From: Candidatus Agrococcus pullicola
GTDB taxonomy: Bacteria; Actinomycetota; Actinomycetes; Actinomycetales; Microbacteriaceae
Assembly (NCBI GenBank): GCA_019115685.1
Contig: DXDC01000393.1
Location: 1-9,037 of the forward strand
Length of the DNA: 9,037 bases
Direction: 5' to 3'
A model generated the notes under the pieces. That model worked only from the letters and a program-made list of their open reading frames with translations. It had not been told where the DNA came from and ran no database searches. This document shows positions 1 through 5,716 of this stretch, one piece after another. A program made the position numbers and the translations under genes. Position 1 is the stretch's first letter; the number at the start of each line of letters is the position of its first letter.

Positions 1-142
1 AATGCCCAGGCCTGGGGTTAGCGACAGTGTGTTCTCGGACGGTCTGCGCCAGGAGTGTTCCATTGAGCGTAGTGAGAACGCCCTTCGTGCTCGATGTGCC
101 AACGTCAACACCGATCGTTGCACGTCGCGCTTCCTCAAGCAT
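1..142 (-). CDS. FGGY-family carbohydrate kinase, N-terminal fragment cut by window edge
   Basis: Reading leftwards from an ATG at 142-140 gives an open frame of 47 codons running off the window. It contains IGVDVGTSSTKGVL at residues 10-23, the Asp-x-Gly-Thr-Ser phosphate-binding loop that opens FGGY kinases (xylulokinase, glycerol kinase, ribulokinase relatives), followed by the usual second strand and a PRPGH stretch where xylulokinase-like members have PxPGW. These enzymes phosphorylate a sugar or polyol with ATP in the cytoplasm. The start is well supported by AAGGAGG four bases upstream. It lies 67 bp behind a LacI-family gene on the same strand and has a CG-centred inverted repeat just upstream, so induction by its substrate through that repressor is likely. 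Substrate cannot be told from 47 residues; the family call is firm, a xylulokinase or other polyol kinase is only likely. Confidence 0.85.
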   Translation of the reverse strand, partial: MLEEARRATIGVDVGTSSTKGVLTTLNGTLLAQTVREHTVANPRPGH

Positions 143-169
143 GGCCCCTCCTTGTTAGCGCAAGGTTGT

Positions 170-185
170 CAGAAAACGATTTCTG
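170..185. promoter_or_regulatory. Probable LacI-family operator upstream of the kinase
   Basis: The sequence CAGAAAACGATTTCTG is an inverted repeat with 6-bp perfect arms (170-175 and 180-185) around a central CG. This is the classic layout of LacI-family operators, in which the hinge-helix leucine inserts at a central CpG. It lies 28 bp upstream of the kinase ATG and 25 bp past the lacI stop, so it would control the kinase rather than lacI itself. No convincing -10 hexamer was found beside it, so an internal promoter is inferred only from the operator. Confidence 0.6.
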
Positions 186-209
186 GCGCAACCGGAGCTC
201 GAGGCGCGA

Positions 210-1169
210 CTACCCGAGCAGGGAAACCGGCAGTACGTCACGCCGCACGGGCGTCGACGCGTCACCGATGCGACCCAACAGCCTGCGAGCCGCGACCCTT
301 CCGAGCTCACGGCCCGGGGCATCCGCGATCAGGCACTCGCTCGGTCGTTCGGCGCCACGCGGCAGGGCACCGAAGATCGCGAGCGCTCGCTCCTCAGCGT
401 GCTCGCGCATCGACTCGATGACGCCGACCGCCATGAGGTTGTTGGCCACGAAGACCGCGTCTGACGGATGGGATGCCGCATACAGCCGGTGCATCGCCTC
501 GCGACCGCCGGAAAACCGGTAGTCGCTGAACACCAGGAGGTCTTCTGGCACGGGGCGCCCTTGGTCGCGGTGGGCGTCCCGCCAGCCTTCGCTGCGACGA
601 ACCGATGTCTCGACATCTGCCGGGCCCGTGATGCAGGCGATGCGCTCGTATCCACGCGACATGAGTTCGCGGACGAGCGCGGAGGAAGATTCTCGATCGG
701 CGAGCACCACCACGTCGGTTTCGACGGTGAGGGGGTCTCGGTCGATGACCACGACCGCGCTGTTTCGGTCGAGCAGCGGTGCAAGATCAGTGCCGGCTGA
801 CGCGGGTGCGATGACGACACCGGCCATGGCCTCGGAGACGGCGACCTCTATGTAGCGGGTCTCCTTCGCGACATCGGAATCAGAGTTGCACAGGACGACC
901 GAGTACCCCTCCGGCTCCAACGCGTCTTCGACGCCGCGCGCGATCGCGGTGAAGAACGGGTTCTCGATGTCGGGGATGATCAGGCCGACTAGCTTGGACC
1001 TCCTACTGCGCAACGACTGCGCCCTGCGATTCGGGCGGTAACCGAGCTGCTCTGCGGCAACGCGCACCTGCTCGGTCAACGTTGCGTTCACGGCCTTTCC
1101 GCTCAGTACGCGGGACACGGTGGCGGGCGAAACCGATGCCAGTTTCGCCACATCGTGAATCGTCACCAT
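210..1169 (-). CDS. LacI-family transcriptional repressor
   Basis: A 319-residue protein, normal length for the family. Residues 2-24 form the LacI helix-turn-helix (TIHDVAKLASVSPATVSRVL), followed by the hinge helix with NRRAQSLRSRR near 47-57, and then the periplasmic-binding-protein-like sensor domain beginning KLVGLIIPDIENPFF. The ATG at 1169 has AGGAGAG seven bases upstream. It should bind DNA as a dimer and release it when a sugar, polyol or derivative binds. The FGGY kinase downstream on the same strand and the CG-centred repeat at 170-185 suggest it controls that kinase. Two sensor positions are unusual: VFVANNLM (240-246) has NN where most members have ND, and FGALP (266-270) replaces the common FDD that contacts sugar in LacI and PurR. 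The effector may therefore not be a typical sugar. Confidence 0.95.
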   Translation of the reverse strand: MVTIHDVAKLASVSPATVSRVLSGKAVNATLTEQVRVAAEQLGYRPNRRAQSLRSRRSKLVGLIIPDIENPFFTAIARGVEDALEPEGYSVVLCNSDSDVAKETRYIEVAVSEAMAGVVIAPASAGTDLAPLLDRNSAVVVIDRDPLTVETDVVVLADRESSSALVRELMSRGYERIACITGPADVETSVRRSEGWRDAHRDQGRPVPEDLLVFSDYRFSGGREAMHRLYAASHPSDAVFVANNLMAVGVIESMREHAEERALAIFGALPRGAERPSECLIADAPGRELGRVAARRLLGRIGDASTPVRRDVLPVSLLG

Positions 1170-1199
1170 TTGCGTCTCTCCTGCACTCCGTCGTCAGCA

Positions 1200-1221
1200 C
1201 GCCCGGCTCAGAGCACGGGCG
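1200..1221 (-). terminator. GC-rich stem-loop between serine hydrolase and lacI
   Basis: CGCCCG at 1200-1205 pairs with CGGGCG at 1216-1221, and the enclosed bases can add three more pairs (1206-1208 with 1212-1214) past a one-base bulge, closing on a 3-nt loop. It begins 9 bp past the serine hydrolase stop, where a terminator would sit. No U-tract follows on the minus strand, so it may only attenuate read-through into lacI or stabilise the 3' end. Confidence 0.35.
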
Positions 1222-1229
1222 GCTGTAGT

Positions 1230-2348
1230 CTACGCCCTGTCTGAACCGAAGCCAATAATCGCGTCGTCGAGAAGCCGCACCGGCTCCCAGGCGGCGTCCT
1301 CGGAATTCGCCACGACGGCCAGGGTGATGCCCGGCCTATCGCCTGCCGGGTAGTGCCGCACGATGGCGCTCGCACCGGTGTTGATGCCGTCTTTGTACAA
1401 CGACCTCATGCGACCGTGGGCGTCGAGTTCAATCTCGAGCCCGAACGCGTAGTGGAGCTCGGCAGTCCCGCCCGGTTCGGGGTTGTCGACCCTGTGGTGC
1501 AGTGCTTGCGGACTGCGAAACATAGCGGTCGACTCTGTCGACAGGATGCGGCCCTGCAGCACGGCGTCCAGCATCCGTACGAGATCGGCAGCGGTCGCGT
1601 GCGCACCTCCGTCCGGCGATCCGATTGGCGGGTACGAGTAGATGTTCTGCCGCCAGGCCTCGATCGGTCCCTCGGCTGAGGAGCGAACCGGCTCCCATCC
1701 TTCGGCGACATCCTTGACCGCGTGGCGCATGTCGAAGAAACCGGAGTCGCGCATCCCCGTTTTCTCCATCACCGCACGGCGGACGACGTCGCGGTACCGC
1801 TCCCCGGTGACGTTCTCGATCGCGAGCCCCAGTAGGATGTAGCCGACGTTGCAGTACCGGCACCCCTCACCGGGGGCGAAGTTGGCGGGTTTGTGCACGA
1901 ACTGCGGTAGAAAATCTTGCGTTTCGGTCACCGAGTAGTTCGGCCGCTCCTGCCAGAGCGCTTCGTACGATTCGCCGGCCTCCTCGTCGGCATCATCGCC
2001 GATCCCAGACGTGTGGGAAAGCAGCTGACGCAGAGTGACATTCGGATGGATGGCGCTGTCGGTCAGTTCGACGTAGTCATGGATGCGGTCGTCGAGCCCC
2101 AGCGGTCCGGCGTCAACCAGCTGCAGGACCGCGATTGCTGTGAGAACTTTCGTCACCGATGCGATGTCGAACCGGGTGGATGCTCGCACGGGAATACCCC
2201 ATCTCCGGCTCGCAATACCGTGCGCGGAAGACAGCAGCGTCTCTTCGCCGCGCTGAACGTGGAGAACACCGGAGAATTCGTCGCGAGTAGCGAGCTCGGC
2301 AGTGCGCTCACGTACCCTTTTCAGCCGTTCTTCGAGCGTCTTCGCCAT
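1230..2348 (-). CDS. Serine hydrolase, beta-lactamase class C / penicillin-binding-protein-like family
   Basis: A 372-residue cytoplasmic protein (no signal peptide or membrane segment) of the class C beta-lactamase fold. The nucleophile motif SVTK is at 64-67 (Ser64, Lys67) in FDIASVTKVLTAIAVLQLVD; LLSHTSGIGD follows at 109-118; the second motif is Tyr165-Cys166-Asn167 in YCNVGYILLG; a C-terminal DGINTGASA segment sits where the KTG/HxG motif is expected. Family members include esterases, D-amino-acid amidases and D-aminopeptidases; the substrate here is unknown. An in-frame GTG lies at 2357, but only the ATG at 2348 has a GGGG stretch at a usable distance, so I chose it. The gene is divergent from an Lrp/AsnC regulator across 122 bp with a palindrome, which makes that regulator a candidate controller. 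Downstream on the same strand are lacI and the kinase, after a 60-bp gap with a hairpin. Confidence 0.9.
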   Translation of the reverse strand: MAKTLEERLKRVRERTAELATRDEFSGVLHVQRGEETLLSSAHGIASRRWGIPVRASTRFDIASVTKVLTAIAVLQLVDAGPLGLDDRIHDYVELTDSAIHPNVTLRQLLSHTSGIGDDADEEAGESYEALWQERPNYSVTETQDFLPQFVHKPANFAPGEGCRYCNVGYILLGLAIENVTGERYRDVVRRAVMEKTGMRDSGFFDMRHAVKDVAEGWEPVRSSAEGPIEAWRQNIYSYPPIGSPDGGAHATAADLVRMLDAVLQGRILSTESTAMFRSPQALHHRVDNPEPGGTAELHYAFGLEIELDAHGRMRSLYKDGINTGASAIVRHYPAGDRPGITLAVVANSEDAAWEPVRLLDDAIIGFGSDRA

Positions 2349-2396
2349 GATCCCCACTGTAATTGAGGTTCAGTGAGCCCCATGCGACCGAGGGAC

Positions 2397-2415
2397 GCAT
2401 CGTTGCAAACGATGC
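2397..2415. promoter_or_regulatory. Palindrome in the serine hydrolase / Lrp divergent region, probable operator
   Basis: GCATCGTT (2397-2404), spacer GCA, then AACGATGC (2408-2415): perfect 8-bp arms. It sits about 50 bp upstream of the serine hydrolase start and 56 bp upstream of the Lrp start. The left portion recurs as GCATCCTTGCA at 2429-2439 (10 of 11 bases match), 32 bp away, close to three helical turns, and that copy overlaps the predicted -35 of the Lrp gene. Lrp/AsnC regulators bind several phased sites and usually autoregulate, so this fits an Lrp operator, by inference. Confidence 0.5.
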
Positions 2416-2434
2416 CGCCTTGAGCCGCGCATCC

Positions 2435-2463
2435 TTGCATCCATCGCAGATCGGCAATAGATT
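2435..2463 (+). promoter_or_regulatory. Predicted leaderless promoter of the Lrp/AsnC gene
   Basis: TTGCAT at 2435-2440 and TAGATT at 2458-2463 are spaced by exactly 17 bp (four of six -10 consensus bases match). The -10 ends 7 bp before the ATG at 2471, so transcription would begin at or next to the A of the start codon. No Shine-Dalgarno sequence precedes the ATG, which agrees with a leaderless mRNA, a common form in actinobacteria. Confidence 0.5.
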
Positions 2464-2470
2464 TTTGCGC

Positions 2471-2908
2471 ATGGACCGCACCGACTACGCCATCATCGAC
2501 CACCTCAAGATCAACGCGAGGGCGAACTACGGCGACATCGGCGACGAAGTGGGTCTCAGCGCGTCGGCCGTGAAGCGGCGCATCGACAAGCTTGTCGAGT
2601 CGGGCGTTATCGCCGGTTTCACGGTCCAGATCGACCCGAAGGTCGAGGGGCTCGCGACGGAGGCGTACGTAGAGCTGTTCTGCAGCGGCACCGTTTCGCC
2701 ACCGGAGCTCAAACGCATCCTGTCGGACGTGCCGGATATCGTCGAGGCCTACACCGTCACGGGGGATGCCGACGCAGTCGTGGTCGTGCGCGCTCGCGAC
2801 GCACACGGGCTCGAGGACGCCCTCGAGCGCATCCGCGCGGCCAAGAGCGTTGTGCGAACCCGCAGCGCCCTCATTCTCTCCCGCCTCGTCCATCGGATCT
2901 CTGTATGA
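2471..2908 (+). CDS. Lrp/AsnC-family transcriptional regulator
   Basis: A 145-residue protein with the full Lrp/AsnC plan. The N-terminal winged helix (DYAIIDHLKINAR, then DIGDEVGLSASAVKRRIDKL and ESGVIAGF, residues 5-50) is followed by a linker strand and a RAM ligand-binding domain from about 62 to 142, with the conserved TVTGDADAVV turn at 95-103 and a closing VVRTRSALILSRLVHR. The ASAVKRR recognition helix is the type I know from actinobacterial Lrp proteins encoded near arginine/ornithine catabolism genes, but no such gene is here. The open frame extends upstream to 2363; I start at ATG 2471 because the HTH begins right after it and a -10 hexamer sits 7 bp before it. It is divergent from the serine hydrolase and overlaps the DUF2087 gene by 4 bp, so the two regulators are made together. 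Confidence 0.95.
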   Translation: MDRTDYAIIDHLKINARANYGDIGDEVGLSASAVKRRIDKLVESGVIAGFTVQIDPKVEGLATEAYVELFCSGTVSPPELKRILSDVPDIVEAYTVTGDADAVVVVRARDAHGLEDALERIRAAKSVVRTRSALILSRLVHRISV

Positions 2909-3378
2909 GCGAAGGTGCCACGCAGCAATTGCTCGCCACGCTCGCCGACGAGGCAAGACGCAAGCTCTATGCGCGCATCGTCGCAGAGGGTTCGCTCGCA
3001 GTCACCGATCTGACTTCGAAGGAGCGTCGCCACCTGGATGCACTCGTTCGCGCGGGGCTCGCATCGATCAACGACGACACTGCGTCGGAAGTCGACGCGT
3101 TCTCCTCCCTCCTGCAACGCACGCAGGCGGCGAGCGGTGTCGACAGATTCGTTCGCGACGGTCGCATCGAGATCTGGCCGGCGAAGCCGGACGATCGGAT
3201 GGCCGTCATGCGCTGGGCGGCCGCACGCGCGCTGCCGCAGGGCGAAAGCCTCGATGAGCGCTCGGTGACGGAGCGTCTTGGCGAACTCTGGCGGGATCCG
3301 GTAGCGCTGCGCCGCGACCTGTTCGATAGTGGCCTGATCCATCGCACGCAGGACGGCTCGAGCTACTGGCGCGAGTAG
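2905..3378 (+). CDS. DUF2087-domain protein with ArsR-like N-terminus
   Basis: A 157-residue protein whose ATG overlaps the Lrp stop in ATGA, so translation is coupled. The N-terminal part (LLATLADEARRKLYARIV, residues 9-26, then helices to about 55) resembles an ArsR-type winged helix. From about residue 80 to the end it matches the DUF2087 pattern: RFVRDGRIEIWPAKPDDR, then a helical stretch ending DPVALRRDLFDSGLIHR, and a terminal YWR (compare family signature ...LRReLvd.gll.R...Y.r). DUF2087 domains are often found behind ArsR-like HTH regions, and are thought to be regulatory; no ligand is established to my knowledge. The pairing with an Lrp gene suggests a two-regulator operon. The stop is only 4 bp from the convergent toxin gene stop. 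Confidence 0.85.
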   Translation: MSEGATQQLLATLADEARRKLYARIVAEGSLAVTDLTSKERRHLDALVRAGLASINDDTASEVDAFSSLLQRTQAASGVDRFVRDGRIEIWPAKPDDRMAVMRWAAARALPQGESLDERSVTERLGELWRDPVALRRDLFDSGLIHRTQDGSSYWRE

Positions 3379-3382
3379 CGAC

Positions 3383-3763
3383 TCATAACGAGAACGGCGC
3401 TCGAAGTTCGGGAATCATAGGGAAGTGCTTCGTATTCAACGTGGCCAACTCGAGCCCATGGTGCAGCACGGTAGCAGCGATGAAGTAGTCGGGGATCCCG
3501 ATACCCGAATGACTGCGACGATGCTCGCGCCGCAATGCTCCGGCCCGCCGAGCAATTGCGTCCGTAATCGGCATCACCTCGAGCGCGGCTAGGAGCGCCC
3601 ACACCTCTCGACGTTCAGCCGATCGCATTCCGCCCGTGATCTCCGTCACGGTAACCGCACTGATCGCCAAGGCATCACTCTCGGCTGCATCGAGCAGCCA
3701 CCGCCTCGCGATCTCAACTCCTCGCAGATGACAAATCAGCACATCCGTGTCTATGAGAATCAT
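3383..3763 (-). CDS. vapC: VapC-type PIN-domain ribonuclease toxin
   Basis: A 126-residue PIN-domain protein. Catalytic acidic residues are in place: Asp5 (and Asp7) in MILIDTDVLI, Glu41 in VTVTEI, Asp92 in GIPDYFIAATV, and the terminal LATLNTKHFPMI block (Asn110) usual for VapC. VapC toxins are Mg-dependent endoribonucleases that cut tRNA or rRNA when freed from their antitoxin. The start ATG at 3763 overlaps the antitoxin stop in ATGA, the standard vapBC arrangement; the frame opens five codons earlier but then the fold begins late and coupling is lost. No strong ribosome binding site is visible, consistent with coupled translation keeping toxin below antitoxin. RNA target cannot be predicted. 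All catalytic positions are intact, so the toxin looks functional. Confidence 0.92.
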   Translation of the reverse strand: MILIDTDVLICHLRGVEIARRWLLDAAESDALAISAVTVTEITGGMRSAERREVWALLAALEVMPITDAIARRAGALRREHRRSHSGIGIPDYFIAATVLHHGLELATLNTKHFPMIPELRAPFSL

Positions 3764-4017
3764 CGCTCGAGCCGCCACAGCTGCTCGAGGTGCTCCTCAC
3801 GAGCGCCCTCCTCACGGCTCGTACCTTCATCCACGGCGATCGCGCCGAACGAGAAATCTATTGCCGACTGCAGAGCGCGGTGATTCCCCGGTGCCTCACG
3901 CAGCCCCGCGTCGATCAATCGCCGTACGAGTTCGGCCCGAGAAATCCCCTCCATCTCAGCACGATGATCCAGCTCCTTCGTCTGTCGCTCATCGAGGTAG
4001 ATGTTCGTGCGTTTCAT
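3760..4017 (-). CDS. vapB: VapB-type ribbon-helix-helix antitoxin
   Basis: An 85-residue protein. Residues 3-40 form a ribbon-helix-helix: the strand RTNIYLDERQ, helix TKELDHRAEMEG, and helix SRAELVRRLIDAGL. The acidic/charged tail (about 45-85, with SAIDFSFGA and EEGAREEHLEQLWRLER) is the part expected to wrap round and inhibit the PIN toxin. RHH antitoxins bind their own promoter as dimers, with tighter binding when complexed to toxin. The ATG at 4017 has no Shine-Dalgarno but sits 7 bp after a perfect TATAAT, so the transcript is probably leaderless. The gene precedes vapC with a 4-bp overlap and is divergent from the Nudix gene across 41 bp. Confidence 0.9.
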   Translation of the reverse strand: MKRTNIYLDERQTKELDHRAEMEGISRAELVRRLIDAGLREAPGNHRALQSAIDFSFGAIAVDEGTSREEGAREEHLEQLWRLER

Positions 4018-4053
4018 ACACCATATTATACATCGGCTTGGGCCGCTAAGCTG
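4018..4053 (-). promoter_or_regulatory. vapBC promoter with perfect TATAAT and AT-rich operator candidate
   Basis: On the minus strand a perfect -10 TATAAT occupies 4030-4025, followed by seven bases and the vapB ATG. A -35 is weak: CAGCTT at 4053-4048 with a 17-bp spacer. The stretch 4012-4031 is strikingly AT-rich against its surroundings and contains two direct copies of TGTATRA (TGTATAA and TGTATGA, offset 12 bp), a plausible RHH recognition half-site pair for autoregulation. Confidence 0.6.
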
Positions 4054-4058
4054 ATCCG

Positions 4059-4466
4059 GTGCGCATCATCACTGTTTCAGCCGTGCTCTTCCAACGCCCT
4101 GATGGCACCGTGCTCACGGTCCGCAAGCGCGGCACCGAGATGTTCATGCTGCCGGGCGGCAAGCCAGAGTCCGGGGAGTCCGAGGCCGATTGCGCACGCC
4201 GCGAAGTGCACGAGGAACTCGGCGTCGAGCTCGAACCGAGGGACATCGCACCGTTCGGAACCTGGGATGCCCCAGCCGCCAACGAGGCCGACGCGACGGT
4301 GCGCGCGAGCGTATTCAGGGCATCCGCCATCGCCTCAGCGACTGCGAGCCCCAGGGTGCAGGCCGAAATCGAGGAGCTTCGCTGGATCCATCCCGTCGAT
4401 GGCATCGACGACCCCGCCGAGGCTCCTCTCAACCGAGAGCGCGTATTCCCTGCGCTGACCGCCTGA
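4059..4466 (+). CDS. Nudix hydrolase
   Basis: A 135-residue protein with an exact Nudix box GX5EX7REUXEEXGU at residues 34-56: G34, E40, R48-E49, E52-E53, G55. Glu52 and Glu53 are the metal-binding pair. The preceding strand VLTVRKRGTEMFMLPGG is typical of MutT-like and ADP-sugar or nucleoside-diphosphate hydrolases that bind Mg/Mn and cleave an NDP-X pyrophosphate bond. The C-terminal EIEELRWIHP is the usual closing strand. Specificity is not readable. The GTG at 4059 is the first start in the frame and gives the standard N-terminal strand; no clear Shine-Dalgarno is present. It is divergent from vapB (41 bp) and ends 1 bp from the convergent XRE gene. A link to the toxin-antitoxin pair is not supported by anything but position. 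Confidence 0.93.
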   Translation: MRIITVSAVLFQRPDGTVLTVRKRGTEMFMLPGGKPESGESEADCARREVHEELGVELEPRDIAPFGTWDAPAANEADATVRASVFRASAIASATASPRVQAEIEELRWIHPVDGIDDPAEAPLNRERVFPALTA

Positions 4467-4467
4467 G

Positions 4468-5244
4468 TCAGGCGTGCAGCGCATCACGGGTGTCTGCATC
4501 GGCAGGCAGGAATGTTTCGAGGTGCAAACCTTCGAGGATGCTGTCGGTGGCCGTGTCGAGCCGAGCCGAAGCACTGAAGAACCGGAGCGTGCCGTCTCCG
4601 ACATCGAGCTCTAACGGCAGCACAGGGCCCGTCGCAGCGGGCACCCCCGGACGTCCGGGCAGGTACGACTCGATCTCGGCGATGAGCTCATAGTGCCGCG
4701 CATCGTGCGTGTGCTCTGCGCGGCGCGCGACCTGATGAAACAGGTGCGCGGCCCACTGGTCGAAGTTGCGGATCCGGGGCGCGAGCCCGCGCGGGTGCAG
4801 CGAAACGCGCAGCACGTTGATGGGCGGCTCGAGCAACATCGCGTCGCAGTCTGCCAGCAGCTGATCCACTGCTGCGTTGGCGTCGACGATATCCCAGTGC
4901 GTATCGAGCAGCAGCGCCGGATAAGGCAGGTGGGCGTCGAGCAGGTGCCGCAGTCCGCTCATGATGACGGAGACCGACGGATGGTCGAGCTCGTGCTCCG
5001 GGAACCGGGGCGCGTAGCCCGCGGCAAGCAGCAGCCGGTTGCGGTCACGGAGCGGCACATCGAGGAATTCGGCGATACGCAGCACCATCTCGGAGGTCGG
5101 TCTCGCCAGCCCCGTCACGACTCGGCTCAGGTGGCGGGTGCTGACCTGCGATCTGTTCGAGAGCTCCTGCTGGCTGAAACGGCGCCGCTCACGCCATGTT
5201 CGCAACAGCGAGCCCACGCCCGGTGCCTCTGTGACCTGCGTCAT
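4468..5244 (-). CDS. XRE-family regulator with MmyB-like ligand-binding domain
   Basis: A 258-residue actinobacterial regulator. Residues 9-67 form an XRE helix-turn-helix (SLLRTWRERRRFSQQELSNRS, VSTRHLSRVVTGLARPTSEMVLRIAEFLDVPL), followed by LLLAAGYAPRFPE, the hallmark junction of this family, and then the MmyB-like PAS-type domain with YPALLLDTHWDIVDANAA, LRVSLHPRGLAPRIRNFDQW and FLPADADT. Relatives bind hydrophobic small molecules such as fatty acids in the C-terminal domain; the ligand here is unknown. In HTH helix 3 the usual FxE of RHLSFVETG is RVVTG, a possible change in DNA contacts. An in-frame GTG lies at 5250; ATG 5244 is preferred because a weak TACGTT -10 ends 6 bp before it. A perfect 19-bp palindrome lies 22 bp upstream, and the divergent SnoaL/DUF1330 pair is the likely regulon. 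Confidence 0.93.
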   Translation of the reverse strand: MTQVTEAPGVGSLLRTWRERRRFSQQELSNRSQVSTRHLSRVVTGLARPTSEMVLRIAEFLDVPLRDRNRLLLAAGYAPRFPEHELDHPSVSVIMSGLRHLLDAHLPYPALLLDTHWDIVDANAAVDQLLADCDAMLLEPPINVLRVSLHPRGLAPRIRNFDQWAAHLFHQVARRAEHTHDARHYELIAEIESYLPGRPGVPAATGPVLPLELDVGDGTLRFFSASARLDTATDSILEGLHLETFLPADADTRDALHA

Positions 5245-5266
5245 GGGCACAACGTAACAGACCGAT

Positions 5267-5285
5267 CATGACCTCCGAGGTCATG
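5267..5285. promoter_or_regulatory. Perfect 19-bp palindrome, probable operator of the XRE regulator
   Basis: CATGACCTC, a central C at 5276, then GAGGTCATG: 9-bp arms with no mismatch. It lies 22 bp upstream of the XRE start, where its -35 region would be, and 80 bp upstream of the SnoaL start. A perfect dyad between a dimeric HTH regulator and the divergent operon it probably controls is strong circumstantial evidence for an autoregulated bidirectional operator. Confidence 0.7.
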
Positions 5286-5365
5286 GAGTTCAAGACTGCA
5301 CGGCGCCAGACTCGAGGCACGAGCTCGAACCCCCGAGACTCGGAAACGATCGAAAAGGAACCATC

Positions 5366-5716
5366 ATGCAGAACATCGTCGATGCATACTTGGCAACGTG
5401 GAACGCCGACGCGGCGGAGCGCGAGCGCCTCATCGCCGAGCACTGGGCAGAGAACATCACCTACGCCGATCCGCAGGCCGAGATCGCCGGATCCGCCGCC
5501 CTGCACGAACTCATCGGTGCGGTACGCGCGCAGTTCCCAGACTTCTTCTTCAGTCAGTATCGCGAGACCGACGCCCACCACCGGCAGTTGCGCTTCTCCT
5601 GGGGGCTCGGCCCCGAGGGCGAAGAGCCGCCGATCGTCGGCTTCGATGTCGTCGTGCTCGACGAGGAGGGCAAGATCAGCGACGTACGCGGCTTCCTCGA
5701 CAGGGTGCCGCAGTGA
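5366..5716 (+). CDS. SnoaL-like / NTF2-fold family protein
   Basis: A 116-residue protein with the NTF2-like cone fold pattern: the opening helix VDAYLATWNADAAERERLI, then HWAENITYADPQAEIAG, the helix ALHELIGAVRAQFPDF, and strands ending FDVVVLDEEGKISDVRGFLD. Family members include polyketide cyclases, isomerases, dehydratases and non-catalytic ligand binders; no specific active site is assignable. It is cytoplasmic. The ATG at 5366 has AAAAGGA at 5353-5359, a good Shine-Dalgarno. It is the first gene of a two-gene unit; the DUF1330 gene overlaps its stop by 4 bp. It is divergent from the XRE regulator, whose operator candidate lies 80 bp upstream, so induction by a small lipophilic or aromatic compound is plausible. 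Confidence 0.88.
   Translation: MQNIVDAYLATWNADAAERERLIAEHWAENITYADPQAEIAGSAALHELIGAVRAQFPDFFFSQYRETDAHHRQLRFSWGLGPEGEEPPIVGFDVVVLDEEGKISDVRGFLDRVPQ

Noticed and set aside
2363..2470. N-terminal extension of the Lrp regulator
   Set aside because: It covers the palindrome and promoter and adds sequence with no match to the family.
2321..2956. Minus-strand 211-codon frame over the Lrp gene and the control region
   Set aside because: Antisense to a clear Lrp domain protein and spans the palindrome and promoter; no domain.
3760..4466. VapBC plus Nudix as one defence island
   Set aside because: The Nudix gene is divergent with its own start and no shared motif; proximity alone does not support a joint system.
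5398..5712. Upstream extension of the DUF1330 frame
   Set aside because: It is Arg-rich out-of-frame translation of the SnoaL gene; the DUF1330 domain starts just after GTG 5713.
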